A stretch of 64,000 nt of DNA from CAKZSB01 sp964573105 (GTDB taxonomy: Bacteria; Pseudomonadota; Gammaproteobacteria; Granulosicoccales; Granulosicoccaceae): contig CAZNIS010000013.1 in assembly GCA_964573105.1 (NCBI GenBank), forward strand, positions 1 through 64,000, read 5' to 3'. Numbering within the stretch: position 1 is the stretch's first letter; each line of letters begins with the position of its first letter. A model generated the notes under the pieces. It saw only the letters and a list, made by a program, of their open reading frames with translations. It had not been told where the DNA came from and did not search any database. Position numbers and translations under genes: made by a program. Below are positions 11,701 to 17,919 of the stretch, piece by piece.

Positions 11701-13277
11701 GAATACGTCGTGTGGCTACGAATGTCTCTACCGAGGTATTTCAATCGACCGATTACCTAAGCGGTGGTTCTGATATCAGCGTTGAGCGGGTATCCGGCAT
11801 CAACGGCACGGTCAACCGATATTATCTGAACGTAGCCGGCCAGGCGGTGGCTGTGGATGGACTGGAAGACGAGACCAGGCGCTATCTGCACCATGACCAG
11901 CTCGGATCGGTGGTGGCGTTGAGTGATTCACCCGGAAGTATTCTCGAACGCTACAGCTATGACGTCTGGGGTGCGCGACGCACGCTCGATGATCTCGACC
12001 CGACTTTTAATCTCACGTTGAACTCATTTGAGCAATCGCGTGGCTTCACCGGCCACGAGATGCTGGACAGCGTGGGCCTGATTCACATGAACGGTCGCGT
12101 CTATGATCCGCAGCTCGCACGATTCACCAGTGCCGATCCGGTGATCAGCAATGTTGAGAACGCGCAGTTCTACAACCGCTACAGCTATATTCAAAACAAC
12201 CCTGTCGGCGGGGTCGATCCGAGCGGTTACACCGCGGTACTGTGGCAGCAGTGGTACGACGGTTATCAGGCGCAACAGCGGCGCAGCCGCAATCGCGCAA
12301 ACCTGTTCACCCTCGTCAGTTTTGCGGTGACCGGTGGGGTGGCGCTCGAATTGGGAGGAGGTATACGAGCGGCGATTTTTGCGAACGCACTGAATGCAGC
12401 TGCCGTCACGGCTTACAGTGGCGGGTCGGGTAATGAGATATTGAGGTCCGCGGTAAGAGGCGCGATATCGGCCGGCGTTGCCAATGCAATTGGAGATCTG
12501 GGTGGCAGTGGCTGGGTGAGGACTTACAAGCCCCTGGTGCACGCCGGGACTCAAGCTTCAATTGGCTATGTGTTTGGCGATAGTGATCGGCAGATTATTG
12601 GTGCAGCTTTCTCGGCGGCTCTGGCTGAGTTGACGCCCGATCTCGGGGAGGTTGGGCCAGATGTTGCCTTGGCGATGATGGTCGGGGGACTTGGGTCAGT
12701 GGCAACCGATGGTTCTGGAGGCAGTTTTTTCCGGGGTGCTTTGACATCAGGAGCCGTTCGACTGTACAACCACGGCTTGCATGCGGATGATCCGGGACCC
12801 AGGCCAGGTTCTCAATTTGTGCTGGTTCCTGATCCAGAGCACTTCGGCAAACGAATCTGGGTACACATAGATTCTGTTTACAAAATAGCTCTATACTCAG
12901 AAAGAGAGTTGGGGCCAGGGATATCCGAGGCAGGTTCTGGAGTGGTTTTTGTTGGATTTCTGGGTACTAATCAGACTGCGGGCGGCACTTTTTCGGAAAA
13001 CGAACATGGTGAACTCTCATTTTGCACAGTAGCTAACGACTGCGGTATGTTGGGTCTTGGGGCATTTGCTGGATATGGAACCAGCACGTCTATTTCGTTC
13101 TCTAACCCACAGTCTGGAACATCGAGAGAATATTCTCTGTTTTTCTATGGGGGGGCGTTAAAGGCTGGCGGTGTCACAGCTGGACTAAACGGCGCATCAA
13201 CACGAGGATTCTTCGCGGGCCGCGGCAAGGGCCTGGCCTTTGGTGTACAAAGCTGCATTGTGAAGACGGACTGTTGA
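2679..13277 (+). CDS. Giant secreted PKD/SpvB/FG-GAP/RHS-repeat polymorphic toxin
   Basis: This is a 3,532-residue frame. The start given (TTG 2679) is only the first possible codon after the frame break; the true N-terminus is probably the signal peptide of the preceding frame. Domains in order: rest of a CBM-like module (1-40), a second such module (about 47-155), six PKD-type modules (161-723), a cadherin/Big-like domain (724-815), an unassigned region, an SpvB N-terminal region (from about 1287, GGLNYEMPLVMPD), seven FG-GAP/VCBS calcium motifs of the DFNGDG type (about 1609-1985), RHS/YD repeats (about 2400-3010) and the RHS core (HHDQLGSVVALSD to ARFTSADPV, ending VDPSGY near 3182). The last 350 residues form a Gly/Ala-rich pre-toxin region and a tip (from about GSQFVLVPD) of unknown activity. 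In this family the RHS shell encloses a C-terminal toxin. No PAAR domain is seen, so Sec export and surface display are more likely than type VI delivery. Its stop overlaps the 53-codon ORF at 13274. Confidence 0.88.
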   Translation: MGDGSALRFAVIARGDRFRARDFSIDFVNLDSTDDPVTNGVLSTSYVRVNDWFSVRRGVGGFIATYRCEVIGDQPVRDFLVDFNYTGSGVPVRGWTQRYPGRIERGFIGRDGGYALRNGGNEFSTPSLNPGDSFLVRLHVNRAGFDENDFEVDCNGLAEPNQPPIADAGSDLIVEVGATVTLDGSSSSDTDGDPLTYSWQLVAKPVASAALLDDPSKVGPTFVADVAGSYKFDLTVNDGKVDSVSDRVIVSSELINRAPVADAGDAQTVQVGSTVTLDGGGSTDEDGDSLTFSWRIAEAPPQSSAVLSSTDTLNTTLVPDSVGDYRIELIVNDGTLDSAPSEVLISTFNSAPVADAGADQQAFVGDTVILDGSASTDGDGDALQYTWTLTARPDQSTASLSDTAAIQPQFVADVAGQYVLQLIVDDGFDSSAADLVVINVETPNSRPVANAGADQSATVGSTLVLDGSASTDADGDDLDYQWSVLSRPADSASSPQPSNGLTSTLLIDRPGDYLVQLIVSDGVLASEPDTIMISTVNSAPVAVVNADASPAVGDQIDLDGSASSDPDGDELSYDWSLLSQPQGSVATLANTDQSTNSLTLDSPGDYVVQLIVSDAVSSSEPETLLISTVNSQPVASAQSAGELTVGAQILLNGSGSTDPDGDPLQYTWRLLTSPADSEPTLEDDALQTATLLVDVAGDYAVELVVNDGQLSSAPFVLNLSVGKPAPLLTSDISVLVELGQSVEFELVSDAVDNPEIAFSIVDQPEHGSVTLTEATITYQASAETIGLDSFTYVAANGATESNTSTVFIDILPARLPLQSADIDYGLLPGTNLFYVNVPPTRIPAGSTVTVTNVASGQSVTLELDEFESLTAQLPASAGDEIQIYVGGTLEHTLRVAPLVAEEQSPRSAYPPLPELIVTPVPFVPSDRAQWVTDTSKQIYEVTFATTTDSGYLGVEYAATELYAAIGETPAAGLERQVQYLQPIYVSEGDTLHVVSRWIGEGETGLSAELASEIGILADGRPVSDFLITRQIPIAIGEHDITWSEDAGVEDGALELSTDEQVVGLRFANPNVQGQLLGSWLSLQPVTTSGPFTSFADIFLANGGNSLDAVFDGSSGTEPEWQALSRFDRADDSAWYGPNWIETIGPAFEGNASAVDIYLHRDTQSFTVDSFEALGADAQALPRLHLIYFDEPQTQAAARGFLTRFFRRFSFFREIFRTVPPDSGSALPPDQQGLTSNPDSLLETLGGETVTTLSNGDIRVAVGSEGLTRTLKLSPPHDPAPPQTVVYGELAGNVSVDNSGGLNYEMPLVMPDAPGGLVPSMQIGYNSNAGLFNSGVLGVGWSISGIPAITRCAKSYAKDGAYQPLDFVRDSFCLGDQRLLFVPGSNEVVYQLENDPATRIYLTGTQLTGYQWTMLDRSGMRYEFGRVVGNESRDGLIKLVDSSGDADGRAYFWSLNSVNNSLNQKYEIEYFDNAEANARTTHYVVEKISYGTVAGSEVTVRFEYNDHNLIHPGNRKERFLAGYRFSSHRYLKSVKIYRGDSLYSGYYFDYLVDPEMAEWRLARARFCNTTACYPEKRFSWKPRASQTQATGVVTMGFQPEQNVATDFKDNVTGDFNGDGRPDVAVMTRQGADNDPSADFSICLYESASRLQGNFDCSLYTLFEPDASNVPSEEPIYRPLVSDFNGDGLSDLLFPEETPNSEWRICYARASAQDSTQLDFDCRDVSYSPQSDGKLQNFYRANTVGDFNGDGIGDVFNQYRLRMCLGTSEGQFECGVSRFSSNQGETITGFSHDVRIADFTGDGVSDLLFDQQSRRSGVTYVGTNTTFKDWMCRRSDIAYATPGLEPVASSASSLFGNYTCQQVSSRGSIIGDFNGDGLSDLIAYANDSGSFNNRIDGREFGRWFVYYSDGKKFLPRAVRYGYKRDVGSTRDVLVGDFNGDGLSDLAGRASGTTWYINYSTPNGFIPVTRTISNIDLSAAVALDYDGDGRTDIAGLPGLRSRECEVVGGYYETQRVSAWIRDDRFNGGFYLGYEDRNVWVSQSRCSYPNYFVSYLQAWGRPQLSTVRRFRGTEDEVGERVYTVEYQYNDYTGEINAGYPERSTSGGEYVAYRVRTPSTVLANTNLSLVDTIQYEFENLRINARGLGSYGFEKRTETDQVRNTRSVTFFHNDFYRRGLERSASKELRKNIISPWQALETSSNSYDVTYNGQGVDAPYLKTGDAYEVRMAERLTKTFDYFDASRQLGETTEQMIEYDASGNLLQAKKTVHDISTDTKWFRDTTNTYDARVSERQWQHLDLLKTATTVHTSTEQFDDGGDSGTITKRSEFEYTEKGQLKAEIVEPDAEIQGEGSGQRFREYLRTEYDYDPALGHITSKIDFGYNHVAQLEDRQSLVVTEYLQSDASSVLQWVRRDTTTNDVGHTTVAERNLNHGGVVYIKDENGLETTSTYDGFGKLLSSNRANGTQIEVTFNSWVESGDPYALSSAYSKHVRKDSGSPEVITYRDREGRVVRTVTEGYNAGKKIFTDTVYDTIGRKGRERPPYFQSDTPLERIYTYEQFTDRLKRIDHIDGTQTTFEYDGLSTTTIRDGRRHVEKRYATGEIYENSQGAVGDDTSLITLRHSYDGAGRLRETLQTELPEGSTTPRKIKWHKEYDARDRLVRERDPDTGLTQHAYNGFGDQVWRLDANNRRTNLSYDGIGRLLERSDPSGTMAYVYDTANHGLNSQGAFGLVDHVSYSNASGDLLHQMQYTYDQFSRVDNTVETHSAGSTYTHQVDFTYDGFSRLETTSVPGHPGVTRHYLNGQFYKLTRGDGSAVWEATTADVDSWGRIQSATLGNGLINTYEWTGPGRKLSDMKVLGDGEALIHHSYTYYPEHAGLRTRNDHYFDFTETVDYDELGRLDTVATQYQNLIDVETFDYDAFGNLLGRPDRPELAGLEFKYGPGKVPFPDGDENDGVYGVHALVQVGDRSLTYQDNGNLISDGERQYQWAAFDKPIAVRGRDAELTLTYGVDHRRIRRVATNVSTEVFQSTDYLSGGSDISVERVSGINGTVNRYYLNVAGQAVAVDGLEDETRRYLHHDQLGSVVALSDSPGSILERYSYDVWGARRTLDDLDPTFNLTLNSFEQSRGFTGHEMLDSVGLIHMNGRVYDPQLARFTSADPVISNVENAQFYNRYSYIQNNPVGGVDPSGYTAVLWQQWYDGYQAQQRRSRNRANLFTLVSFAVTGGVALELGGGIRAAIFANALNAAAVTAYSGGSGNEILRSAVRGAISAGVANAIGDLGGSGWVRTYKPLVHAGTQASIGYVFGDSDRQIIGAAFSAALAELTPDLGEVGPDVALAMMVGGLGSVATDGSGGSFFRGALTSGAVRLYNHGLHADDPGPRPGSQFVLVPDPEHFGKRIWVHIDSVYKIALYSERELGPGISEAGSGVVFVGFLGTNQTAGGTFSENEHGELSFCTVANDCGMLGLGAFAGYGTSTSISFSNPQSGTSREYSLFFYGGALKAGGVTAGLNGASTRGFFAGRGKGLAFGVQSCIVKTDC
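3160..4848 (+). repeat. Six tandem PKD-type modules in the giant RHS protein
   Basis: Units begin near 3160, 3445, 3724, 4009, 4288 and 4567 and are 279-285 bp (93-95 codons) long. Each opens N-x-x-P-V/I-A, carries LDGSxSxDxDGDxLxYxW, and closes GDYxxxLxVxDG. PKD domains act as rigid extracellular spacers. The fifth and sixth units have lost the usual DAGxDQ segment. Confidence 0.85.
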
Positions 13278-13435
13278 TATCGTCACGTGACGCTTGCATC
13301 CTCGTTGCCATGGGTATTGGTTTATTTGGCTTTCTTTTTGGAAAGAGCATACCTGTTGGAGTGATGGTTGTGCTGTTTGTAATCGCGATCCTGTGTAGCG
13401 TTGTCGCATTGTTCATGGGGGGCGGGCGCAAATAG
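13274..13435 (+). CDS. 53-residue two-helix membrane protein, candidate immunity to the RHS toxin
   Basis: A short ORF starts at TTG 13274-13276 inside the last two codons of the giant gene (TGTTGA) and runs to TAG at 13433. The product begins LISSRDACILVAMGIG (initiator Met), has two hydrophobic segments (residues about 7-20 and 25-47) separated by GKSIPVG, and ends GGGRK. A homologue of identical length and gene arrangement lies at 14402-14563, with the same LISxRDA start, the F-F-GKS-P-V centre and the LFVIAILCS second helix. That conservation at protein level supports a real gene. Overlap with the toxin stop implies coupled translation, as expected of an immunity partner for a membrane-acting tip. 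The immunity role is inference. Confidence 0.7.
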   Translation: MISSRDACILVAMGIGLFGFLFGKSIPVGVMVVLFVIAILCSVVALFMGGGRK

Positions 13436-13556
13436 ACTATGGATGACGAGCATTGGTAAGATTTAACACCATTTATTGCTGCGTTGTATAAATAACCATT
13501 GTTGAGATTGGCCGATACGTTTGTGCGACAAATGCAACTACTCAGAGTGATTTGTA

Positions 13557-13695
13557 ATGTCACCCTCATTCTCCGCATGTTGCCGGTGCATTTGGATGCC
13601 AGCCAAGCCCTACAGTACGGCGATTATGTCCACAGGCATCGCAAGGACGATGATCGACGAATCACGTTTGGCCGGTGTGTATTTGCTTCCCGATG
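13557..13695 (-). pseudogene. Decayed copy of the small membrane gene found at 14652-14912
   Basis: Read on the minus strand from about 13695, the translation GSKYTPAKRDSSIIVLAM, then a diverged stretch ending in a stop and GLAGIQ, parallels GSKYTPAGRDLSIITLAI ... WGLADIQ of the 86-residue protein at 14652-14912. The N-terminal half is gone and the conserved Trp codon is a stop. Both copies lie on the opposite strand, roughly 100 bp behind a 53-codon ORF, so the whole tail of the locus has been duplicated. Confidence 0.75.
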
Positions 13696-14163
13696 TTTTT
13701 AATAATCAGAGCGCTGATAGTTTTAGGAATCGCGTTTTGGTTTTTTAACACCGGGCAATGGAAATTTTATTCCTATGTTGCCTATTTCGACAATGAAGAA
13801 ATATTATGGCAAAAACCTAGATCGAAACAGGATACGTCGAGATTTTATGACTATAAGTTTGGCGTCACTGAAACAGAGTATGCAGAGTTCGTTGAATTAT
13901 TATCCGTCAAAGATGGTGTTGAGGTCCAAGGCTACCCTGATCATGTAAGCGCTGTTGTCGGGGAAAATGGCGTGGTTTTGTCGACAGTTAAATTCGCCTA
14001 CAAGTGCAATGTTGCGCATGGTATTGTGATTGATAATCGGTTTATCTGTTCTTCTGAAGCCTACGAGCACATTCAAAGAAAGTTGAATAAAATCAGGAGG
14101 GAAAGAGTGCCTTTCAGGAGTTTGTCTGGATATGCGAAATGTAAGTTGATGGAGATTTGTTAA
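13693..14163 (+). CDS. Membrane-anchored protein of unknown function in the RHS locus
   Basis: This frame gives 156 residues from ATG 13693. One N-terminal membrane segment (MFLIIRALIVLGIAFWFF) is followed by a soluble domain with YDYKFGVTETEYAEFVELL, then GVVLSTVKFAYKCN, and a Lys/Arg-rich helix near the end. I recognise no family. The frame can start earlier at GTG 13675, but that codon lies inside the decayed reverse-strand copy of the 86-residue gene, so the ATG is preferred. Position among toxin tips and small membrane proteins suggests an accessory or immunity protein. The gene is AT-richer than the RHS gene, in line with recent acquisition. Confidence 0.6.
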   Translation: MFLIIRALIVLGIAFWFFNTGQWKFYSYVAYFDNEEILWQKPRSKQDTSRFYDYKFGVTETEYAEFVELLSVKDGVEVQGYPDHVSAVVGENGVVLSTVKFAYKCNVAHGIVIDNRFICSSEAYEHIQRKLNKIRRERVPFRSLSGYAKCKLMEIC

Positions 14164-14405
14164 TAGACAATGTATCCGCTCACCACGGATCCAAGGCCAG
14201 TCTGAATTTATGTCATATAGCGCGTGGGTATTCGCTGCATACTATGACGGTGGGAGAGTTCTCCCTGTTTTTCTATGATGGGTCGTTAAAGATCGGCGTT
14301 GTCACGGCGGGACTTGATGGTTTACCAACACGAGGATTATTATCAGGGCACGGAAAAAAATTAGCTTGTAGCATACAAAGCAGCCATGTGGAGACAGACT
14401 GTTGA
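14157..14405 (+). pseudogene. Orphan C-terminal tip of a second RHS toxin (remnant)
   Basis: The last 50 or so codons (FSLFFYDGSLKIGVVTAGL, then TRGLLSGHGKK and a SxxVETDC end) match the end of the giant RHS protein (YSLFFYGGALKAGGVTAGL, TRGFFAGRGKG, IVKTDC). The DNA is alignable across about 165 bp and into the following gene. The upstream part is short and degenerate, with no RHS core or proper start; the first possible codon (TTG 14157) overlaps the preceding stop. Orphan tips of this kind are typical of RHS loci, where they are old or spare toxin ends. This one looks too short to be active. Confidence 0.75.
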
Positions 14406-14563
14406 TCTCGCGACGCGACGCATACATTCTCGTTGCCGGTGGCATTGCACTGTTCGGCTATTTTTTCGGAAAGAGCCTGCCAGTTGAAGTGATGGGAGTG
14501 CTGTTCGTGATCGCGATTCTGTGCAGTATTGCAGCAATTTTTACCGGAGGCCAGCGGAAATAG
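14402..14563 (+). CDS. 53-residue two-helix membrane protein, second candidate immunity gene
   Basis: TTG 14402-14404 lies inside the stop region TGTTGA of the orphan tip, exactly as in the first copy. The product starts LISRRDAYILVAGG, has two hydrophobic segments separated by GKSLPVE, and ends GGQRK. It is collinear with the first 53-residue protein with no gap, and many differences are conservative (I/L, V/I, F/Y). Both copies therefore look maintained, although the toxin part beside this one is only a remnant. Keeping immunity genes after losing the matching toxin is common in polymorphic-toxin loci. Confidence 0.68.
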   Translation: MISRRDAYILVAGGIALFGYFFGKSLPVEVMGVLFVIAILCSIAAIFTGGQRK

Positions 14564-14651
14564 TCTGATTGAAGTTCTCGGAAATTGAAGTAATTTAAAA
14601 CGGGTTTCCATTTTATAGCACGCGCGATTCGGCAATACTCAAGCGAGGCCC

Positions 14652-14912
14652 TCATGGATCCTTGTTGTCAGTCTCTTTTTTCGCCGCATGATGGCGCCGA
14701 ATTTGAATATCAGCAAGGCCCCACAGCACCGAGAATATGCCAAGAAATATGGCGAGGGTGATGATGGACAGATCTCTTCCGGCCGGTGTGTATTTGCTTC
14801 CCAGGGGTAAGTCGTCAGCGAAAAATGCGGCCAGCCCCCAAATGGTGGAGGCCAGACCGAGCAGTAAAACGAGCAGCGACCAGGCCGTTCTCACAATGTT
14901 CAATTTGCGCAA
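14652..14912 (-). CDS. 86-residue two-helix membrane protein
   Basis: The protein starts MRKLNIVRTAWSLLV. It has two hydrophobic segments (residues about 10-32 and 50-68) around a polar loop DDLPLGSKYTPAGRDL, and a charged tail rich in Lys/Asp. No family is recognised. It faces the toxin genes. A broken copy at 13557-13695 occupies the equivalent place behind the first 53-codon ORF, so it travels with the toxin-tail cassette. An immunity or accessory function is inference. Confidence 0.6.
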   Translation of the reverse strand: MRKLNIVRTAWSLLVLLLGLASTIWGLAAFFADDLPLGSKYTPAGRDLSIITLAIFLGIFSVLWGLADIQIRRHHAAKKETDNKDP

Positions 14913-15200
14913 CCGTAGACAGTGTTGGAGTGGGACAGCGCGTCGCCAATCGTCACAGCGATGTGTAAACTGCCGATCTTAAGTTGTAACCTCTGACTCG
15001 TCTACAAGTACGAACATTCAGCCGCATCGACGCCTGGCCCGGGGCCACGGTGACTATAAAAAGACACTCTACATGCGTGCGCTTGCAGCGCGATAGCGAC
15101 ACGCTAGAGTCACGGATTTCGGTATAATATCGCGGAGCGAAGTTGATCACCAGTTTGAAGGACCAAAACAGGTAGCCTCCAGCAGAATCTGGCAACTACA

Positions 15201-16522
15201 GGGACAGGCATCGTTAAAAAGGCCATCGTTGAATTGCGATGCTGTTAGATTAAGAGAAAGTAGGGTTTTTGCAGGTGGATTGTGGGTTCAAACACCATGC
15301 TGGCAAGTGTAAAGCTGGAATTTCATCGGTATTTCAGACTATTGGGCACAGGGAATACTGCCGATGCTTGATATCGGCAATAGTCGTGTTGCCCCAGTGA
15401 CTGGGCGGTTATTGCAACAGTAGTTTGCTGCTACTGAGATTGACAGTGCGTTTGAGGCCGAAATTCGCGCACATTGCCTTCAGTGACTCAATGGTTCCGA
15501 CCAGGCCTTTGAATCGATGCTCGAAGCGAGTGGTAAGCACTACCCATTGTTCTGGAGTGAAATCCAATCGCTGTAGAATCGGTGGCAGATCATCAGTTAT
15601 CGCGCCTCGTTTGTCTTGACGAATGATTCTGCCGGTCCAATCGACCAGCTCAATGTAGTCGATCAGATTGAAAGCGAGGCCTTGTGGCATATTATGATGG
15701 GAATTGCCGATCAGTGGCATCAGTGCTGGCGGCTGGGACTCTTCCACAGGCTGTTCAGGCTCTTCTGCAGTCTTCTTGTTCTTCCATTGATCGATTCGTA
15801 GCTGGATGCTGGTATGATCGGATTGTTCTGGCGTATCGGCAATAGCAGCTCTCACGGGGTTCAAGTCTATGTACGCCATACAGCTAAGTATGGATTTCTC
15901 GTCGAGCAAGGGTTGGGACTTGTAGCGTGCTTCCCAAAAATGGCCGGTACATTCGTCTTCTTTGTTGGCTCTGCGAGCGATGCCTTCGTTGAGGATTTTC
16001 ATAAACCAGCTGATCTCGAATAGGCATTTTCGCCAACGATCGACAAAGATATCAACTTGCTCTCGCTCGTGAGGTTCGATGGTTTGACGGTTTGCGTATT
16101 TGTGGGTTATCTCGTTACCAGAGACCACCTGATGCGCGCGACGTACAATGTCGATAGCGCTTGCAGAAATCGCGTCATCGCGCCGAACATGTAGTAGCAG
16201 GTGATAGTGATTGGACATCACACAGAATGCCGCGATGTCGATAAAGAAAACAGATGCCACGCGAAGCATGTCATCCTGTATCTGTTGCCGTCGATGTTCG
16301 AAGCTGCGCCCTGAGAGCTTATCAACACCGCAAAGGAATGCACGCCTGACACAGCGCGAGACGCAGTGATAGAAAGGGGGTGTCGTCCAGAGAGATTTGT
16401 TGCTTGCGTGGTTTGGTCACAGCGGCTACTTCCTACAGCTAATTACGATTGCGATATTGCCTTAGCCCTGGATTTTGCAATGAGTAATGGTTCACATTTT
16501 AGTTTTAATCGATGCCTGTCCC
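15201..16522. mobile_element. RAYT (REP-associated tyrosine transposase) element
   Basis: GGGACAGGCATCG (15201-15213) and its exact inverse complement CGATGCCTGTCCC (16510-16522) bracket a decayed RAYT gene. Both motifs have an A/T tract on the side facing the gene. The motif also lies beside the truncated copy at 1059-1373. The element breaks the gene now starting at 16534: that frame has a stop at 16525-16527, immediately after the element edge. About 1.3 kb in total. Confidence 0.7.
15409..16420 (-). pseudogene. REP-associated tyrosine transposase, frameshifted
   Basis: RAYTs are single-strand HUH transposases that handle REP hairpins. The intact 286-residue frame (16269 to 15409) contains the HUH pair in MSNHYHLLLH and the helix with the probable catalytic tyrosine in FWEARYKSQ. 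The family N-terminus lies upstream in two frames: GTG at 16420 begins VTKPRKQQISLDDTP, and the other frame continues FYHCVSRCVRRAFLCG. The switch falls in a GGGGG run at 16376-16380, and removing one G rejoins them. Without the N-terminus the enzyme is probably inactive. Its 3' end is nearly identical to the remnant at 1059-1373. Confidence 0.85.
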
Positions 16523-16533
16523 AGTAAAAACTG

Positions 16534-16839
16534 TTGCTGCCTTATGCAGTAGAGGGATATCAGGCTATTGGTCAGCCCGCTGCAACAAAGTATGTCCAAC
16601 GGATGTTGGATGCTCGGAATGAGATAATTGCGCGGTATGGTAATAAGTCAGACGGTGCAAATATTTCGGATATTGCTTATGAGTTGTCTGACGATCAGTT
16701 GCTGCCAATCGAGCAAATACTGGATCCATACGATGAAGACGTAGATTTTGATGTGTTTGATAAGCCAGAGGAGCTCGCTCTGTTTGTTCGAGAGCACTAC
16801 GCTGAGTTTCAGTCTTGTGAGGTTGCTGTTTCGGATTGA
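16534..16839 (+). pseudogene. C-terminal fragment of a DUF4375/DMP19-like protein
   Basis: The 101-residue frame (first codon TTG) starts in mid-domain with LPYAVEGYQAIGQPAATKYV, reminiscent of the second half of DUF4375 (DMP19-like) proteins, and ends in an acidic stretch (DPYDEDVDFDVFD). The reading frame is closed by TAA 7 bases upstream, right at the RAYT element edge, so the N-terminal half has been removed. A related domain seems to form the front of the protein at 23463. Confidence 0.5.
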
Positions 16840-16924
16840 TATTGTCTGGAGTCTGTTAACTTCCATGTATGTTAGTATCTCTGTCAGCGCGGGTCTATGG
16901 GAATTCGCGTAGTTCATAGAGTCT

Positions 16925-17584
16925 ATGATAGAACTTGATCACCTTTTTATCTGCGTTGATAATCCAGAATCTGCGGCAGAGCAGTTAATTAACTTTGGCC
17001 TGGTCGAAGGGACATCGAATGTCCACCCCGGACAAGGGACAGCGAATCGCAGATTCTTTTTCTCGAACGGATTTATTGAATTACTCTATGCTACAGATAG
17101 TGCAGAGCTTGACAGTGAATTGACAAAGCCAACGGGGTTGATTAGTCGATTCTCGGGTAGTGAAACTGATGCCTCGCCATTCGGGGTTTGTTTCAGGCCC
17201 GCAGATTATGGGGGTGAGGTGCCTTTCCCGCATTGGAGTTACAAACCGCAATATCTGCCTGATCACCTGGACGTGAAGGTTGGGGATGCACCTGTTACTG
17301 AACCCATGTGGTTCTATCTCTCGTCTGGTTCTCGCCCTGACGGCGCGCCAGGAGAAAAGAGGCAGCCATTGGAGCATCGGTGCGGCTTTGGCAATATTAC
17401 GTCTGTCAGGGCTTGTATTACATCGGACAAACCGGCATCGCAAGTCGCGACGATCATCACTCGATTGCCGTCAATTGATTGTATTTCTGGCGGCGAGCAC
17501 CTGCTAACGGTGGAGTTCGATTTTGGAAAAGCGAAATCGAAAAAAGATTTTCGTCCTGTCATGCCGCTGGTGTTTTGCTGGTGA
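16925..17584 (+). CDS. Glyoxalase-like (VOC superfamily) protein
   Basis: The 219-residue protein opens with IELDHLFICVDNPESAAEQL, the first beta-alpha unit of a VOC fold, followed by NVHPGQGTANRRFFFSNGFIELLY, where the HxGxGTxNR and E-L-L elements are typical of the glyoxalase-like family PF13468. VOC proteins bind a metal and act on varied small molecules; the substrate cannot be told here. The length suits one full domain pair. There is no operon partner on either side. Confidence 0.8.
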   Translation: MIELDHLFICVDNPESAAEQLINFGLVEGTSNVHPGQGTANRRFFFSNGFIELLYATDSAELDSELTKPTGLISRFSGSETDASPFGVCFRPADYGGEVPFPHWSYKPQYLPDHLDVKVGDAPVTEPMWFYLSSGSRPDGAPGEKRQPLEHRCGFGNITSVRACITSDKPASQVATIITRLPSIDCISGGEHLLTVEFDFGKAKSKKDFRPVMPLVFCW

Positions 17585-17919
17585 CATATCACTATTTTCT
17601 TTGTATTGGCGCTACCGCCGGGATGTTTGTTCCGTGATCGTTGTGCTTGCCAACACGCTTATCGTCGGTACTATCTGTGTAACAATGGTGGCGGCATGGC
17701 AAATACCGGAAGTGGGTTGACGTACCGGTATGTCATGCATAAGGAGTCGTGCCAGCGATCGGTGTAGGCAATTGTTGCGCGAGCAGCTGAGTGCTCAGTT
17801 GAGCAGCGTTTTGCTACTATTAGGGTTTTCACGGCGCGTCAGTTCAAATTTGGCACGCATTAATTTGAGTGATGATATAGTGCGTTTCTATCCACTCAAT
17901 CGTAATTTTATTTGTCAAC
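17585..17919. other. Intergenic region, nothing recognised
   Basis: About 335 bases between the VOC gene and the next ORF. Short frames here have no family resemblance, and I see no clear promoter, terminator or repeat. Confidence 0.5.
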
